Source: Cellulosimicrobium sp. ES-005 (lineage in GTDB: Bacteria > Actinomycetota > Actinomycetes > Actinomycetales > Cellulomonadaceae). Taken from it: a stretch of DNA of 64,000 bases. Below the pieces are notes generated by a model. That model had not been told where the DNA came from. It saw only the letters and a list, made by a program, of their open reading frames with translations, and did no database searches. A program made the translations under genes and the position numbers. Positions 62,336-64,000 of this stretch are shown piece after piece. Every line of letters begins with the position of its first letter. The first letter of the stretch is position 1. The stretch lies in contig NZ_CP159290.1 in the NCBI RefSeq assembly GCF_040448685.1, positions 2,356,001-2,420,000 of the forward strand, given 5' to 3'.

Positions 62336-63592
62336 TCAGGATAGATCGACATCCGCGGGGGTGGTAGTCGAGCGGGCCCTGGCGGGCCCCATGGCGATGG
62401 ATCTCACGCCGAACCGCCCTCGGACCGCGTCGACGGCCTCCTCCACGCGGCGCCGCGCCGCGCTCGTCTCCTCGACGGCCTCCTCGAGCGTGGGCTGCAC
62501 GACGGCCTCCGCGCGCGGCTCGAGACCCTCCGCGCGGACCCCCACGAGCCGGACGGCCAGGCCCCGCAGGTCGACGCTCGAGACGAGCTCCCGTGCCACG
62601 AGGTAGATCTCCCGCGCGACGTCCGTCGGGGCGCCGAGGGTCCGCGCGCGGGTGACGGTGCGGAAGTCGCTCGTGCGGACCTTCACGCTCACGGTGCGTG
62701 CGACGAGACCCTGGTGGCGCAGCCGGCCCGCGCACCGGTCCGCGAGCTCCAGGACGCGCGCCTGGACCGCCGCGAGGTCGCGCAGGTCGTGGGCGAACGT
62801 CGTCTCGGCGCCGATGCTCCGTTCCGACCGCTCGGGCTCGACCGGCCGGGGGTCGCGCCCCCACGCGAGGTCGTGCAGGTGCGCGCCCGCGACCTTGCCG
62901 ACCGCTGCCTGGAGGGAGGCGACGTCCGTGTCGGCCAGCTCGGCGACGGTCCGGATGCCCCACTGCGCGAGGGCGCTCTCGGTCCGCTCCCCCACCCCCC
63001 ACAGCGCGCCCACGGGCAGCGTGCGCAGGAACGGGACCGTGGCCGCGGCCGGCACGAGGAGCACGCCGTCCGGCTTCGCGTGCGTCGAGGCCAGCTTGGC
63101 GACGAACTTGTTCGTCGCGATGCCGACCGAGCAGGTGATGCCGTGCTCGGCCCGCACGCGGCGCCGCAGCTCGGCCGCGATCCGCGTCGGCGGCCCGAGC
63201 CGTCGCCGGGCCCCGCTCACGTCGAGGAACGCCTCGTCGACGCTCACCTGCTCCACGAGCGCCGTGATCTCGCCGATCGCCGCCATGACGGACCGGGAGA
63301 CCTCGTGGTACCGCGTGTGGTCCGGCGGGACGACGATCGCCTGCGGGCACAGGCGGCGCGCCGTCACCATCGGCATCGCCGAGTGGACACCGAAGGCCCG
63401 CGCCTCGTACGTCGCCGCGAGGACGACACCCCGTTCCGCGCCGCCGACGATCACCGGGCGACCGACGAGCTGGGGGCGCCGGGCGAGCTCGACGGACGCG
63501 AAGAACGCGTCCATGTCGACGTGGAGGATCGAGCACCCCTCCTCGTCGTCGCCCCAGTCGCGGCGGACGCTCGCGCGCGGACCGCGGCTCAT
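62336..63592 (-). CDS. dinB: DNA polymerase IV (Y-family)
   Basis: A 418-residue translesion polymerase. The palm motifs are visible: ILHVDMDAFFASVELARRPQ near residue 22 (first catalytic Asp), and VSVDEAFLDVSGARRRLG near residue 115 (Asp-Glu pair). The thumb helix-hairpin-helix region is LPVGALWGVGERTESALAQ, and the little-finger domain (RSERSIGAETTFAHDL) follows near residue 245. No LexA box (GAAC-N4-GTTC) was found upstream. A HEPN-domain gene precedes it on the same strand. Confidence 0.95.
   Translation of the reverse strand: MSRGPRASVRRDWGDDEEGCSILHVDMDAFFASVELARRPQLVGRPVIVGGAERGVVLAATYEARAFGVHSAMPMVTARRLCPQAIVVPPDHTRYHEVSRSVMAAIGEITALVEQVSVDEAFLDVSGARRRLGPPTRIAAELRRRVRAEHGITCSVGIATNKFVAKLASTHAKPDGVLLVPAAATVPFLRTLPVGALWGVGERTESALAQWGIRTVAELADTDVASLQAAVGKVAGAHLHDLAWGRDPRPVEPERSERSIGAETTFAHDLRDLAAVQARVLELADRCAGRLRHQGLVARTVSVKVRTSDFRTVTRARTLGAPTDVAREIYLVARELVSSVDLRGLAVRLVGVRAEGLEPRAEAVVQPTLEEAVEETSAARRRVEEAVDAVRGRFGVRSIAMGPARARSTTTPADVDLS
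62338..62343 (-). promoter_or_regulatory. -10 element of the DUF3040 gene
   Basis: TATCCT on the minus strand, 39 bases before the ATG at 62298, overlapping the last base of the dinB stop region. It is the same hexamer as the infC promoter. Confidence 0.45.
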
Positions 63593-63602
63593 CGCCGCCT
63601 CA

Positions 63603-63630
63603 CCGGGCGCTCGACGCAGGCAGCGCCCGG
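63603..63630 (-). terminator. Hairpin between the HEPN gene and dinB
   Basis: CCGGGCGCT and AGCGCCCGG form a perfect 9-bp stem with a ten-base loop, directly after the HEPN-gene stop. It may end that transcript. It also overlaps the region upstream of the dinB Shine-Dalgarno (GTGAGG). Confidence 0.45.
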
Positions 63631-63631
63631 G

Positions 63632-64000
63632 TCACGACGCCACCGTCCGCAGGCCGGGCATCCGGACGAACCCGGCGTCGGGGTCGACGAGCATCGCGAC
63701 CTCGTCGCGGAAGTCCTCGGCGCACGCCACGAGCTCGTCGGCCCGGCGCGGGTCCACGGCGTCGAACCGGCCCGCGTCGACGGCGGCGCGGACGCGCGCC
63801 CCGCTCGCGAAGTAGCCGGACCAGGCGGCGAGCGACGGCTCGGCGTCCGCGAGCTGGTCCCACACCGAGCGGGCCCGGCCGCGGCGCACGGGCCGGGCAC
63901 GCAGCGCGACGACCGCCGCGGCGGCGCGCAGCGCACCGAGGTGCGCGTGCACGAAGCGCTCGCCCGCGTCCTGCGCGAGCGCCGCCGCGACGAGCTCCGC
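63632..64000 (-). CDS. SAV_6107-type HEPN domain protein (partial, 5' end cut off)
   Basis: The last 122 residues of a helical protein running off the window edge. The sequence resembles the HEPN-like SAV_6107 family, with WDQLADAEPSLAAWSGYFA near the middle and ADELVACAEDFRDEVAMLVD towards the end. These genes sit next to dinB in other actinobacteria. HEPN domains often bind nucleotides or act as RNases, but no RX4-6H catalytic motif is visible in this part. The start codon lies beyond position 64000. Confidence 0.7.
   Translation of the reverse strand, partial: AELVAAALAQDAGERFVHAHLGALRAAAAVVALRARPVRRGRARSVWDQLADAEPSLAAWSGYFASGARVRAAVDAGRFDAVDPRRADELVACAEDFRDEVAMLVDPDAGFVRMPGLRTVAS

Noticed and set aside
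63593-63631. LexA/SOS box upstream of dinB
   Set aside because: No GAAC-N4-GTTC-type sequence is present within the gap; only a hairpin and a Shine-Dalgarno are seen.

Overview
The window is a stretch of very GC-rich actinobacterial chromosome. A member of the Cellulomonadaceae or Promicromonosporaceae (Cellulosimicrobium-like) is the best guess. The grounds are the extreme G/C bias at codon position 3, a division/cell-wall (dcw) cluster without ftsA but with sepF, yggT and wag31, a PriA-type HisA, and many leaderless genes. There is no sign of phage, IS element, CRISPR array, tRNA or rRNA. The genes are core-genome genes packed tightly, mostly on the minus strand.

Layout. 1-2.5 kb (+): the end of a FadR-type regulator, an orphan ABC ATPase, a quinone oxidoreductase and a one-pass membrane protein. 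2.5-4.6 kb: thiD behind a TPP riboswitch, a small hypothetical gene and a YceI protein. 4.8-13.2 kb (-): the translation block infC-rpmI-rplT-rRNA methyltransferase-thpR, then pheS-pheT-SDR. 13.5-15.7 kb (+): a Fur-family regulator and catalase. 15.8-18.4 kb (+): a DUF1844 protein, a coiled-coil membrane protein, a lipoprotein trypsin-like protease and a GerW-like protein. 18.4-22.9 kb (-): hisC-hisB-hypothetical-hisH-priA-sseB. 22.9-30.1 kb: a Rieske lipoprotein, adhP, a RecQ-phosphoribosyltransferase fusion, hisD with a GNAT gene, and an S4 protein. 30.1-34.6 kb (-): a PPOX protein, a NUDIX hydrolase and dnaE1. 34.7-57.0 kb (-): an acetyltransferase, rluD, lspA, traR/dksA-like, wag31, yggT, sepF, pgeF, ftsZ, ftsQ, murC, murG, ftsW, murD, mraY, murF, murE, ftsI, ftsL, rsmH and mraZ. 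57.3-62.0 kb (+): moxR, a DUF58 gene and a transglutaminase. 61.9-64.0 kb (-): a DUF3040 protein, dinB and a partial HEPN-domain gene.

The dcw genes make lipid II (murC-G, mraY), flip and polymerise it at the septum (ftsW, ftsI) and build the Z ring and polar scaffold (ftsZ, sepF, ftsQ, ftsL, wag31). Most neighbours overlap by four bases (ATGA or GTGA), which implies translational coupling. The same rule explains a CTG and a TTG start. About a dozen genes carry a -10 hexamer 6-7 bases before the start codon, so they are probably leaderless.

The most interesting signals are regulatory. infC starts with ATC behind a Shine-Dalgarno block identical to that of rplT, and its leader has mutually exclusive hairpins. 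Two arrays of 10-bp-spaced GTGGAG boxes lie between mraZ and moxR in opposite orientations, which suggests MraZ may also control the moxR-DUF58-transglutaminase operon. An 18-bp perfect hairpin sits in the annotated 5' end of pgeF just after ftsZ. I did not find a convincing wholly new multi-gene system.
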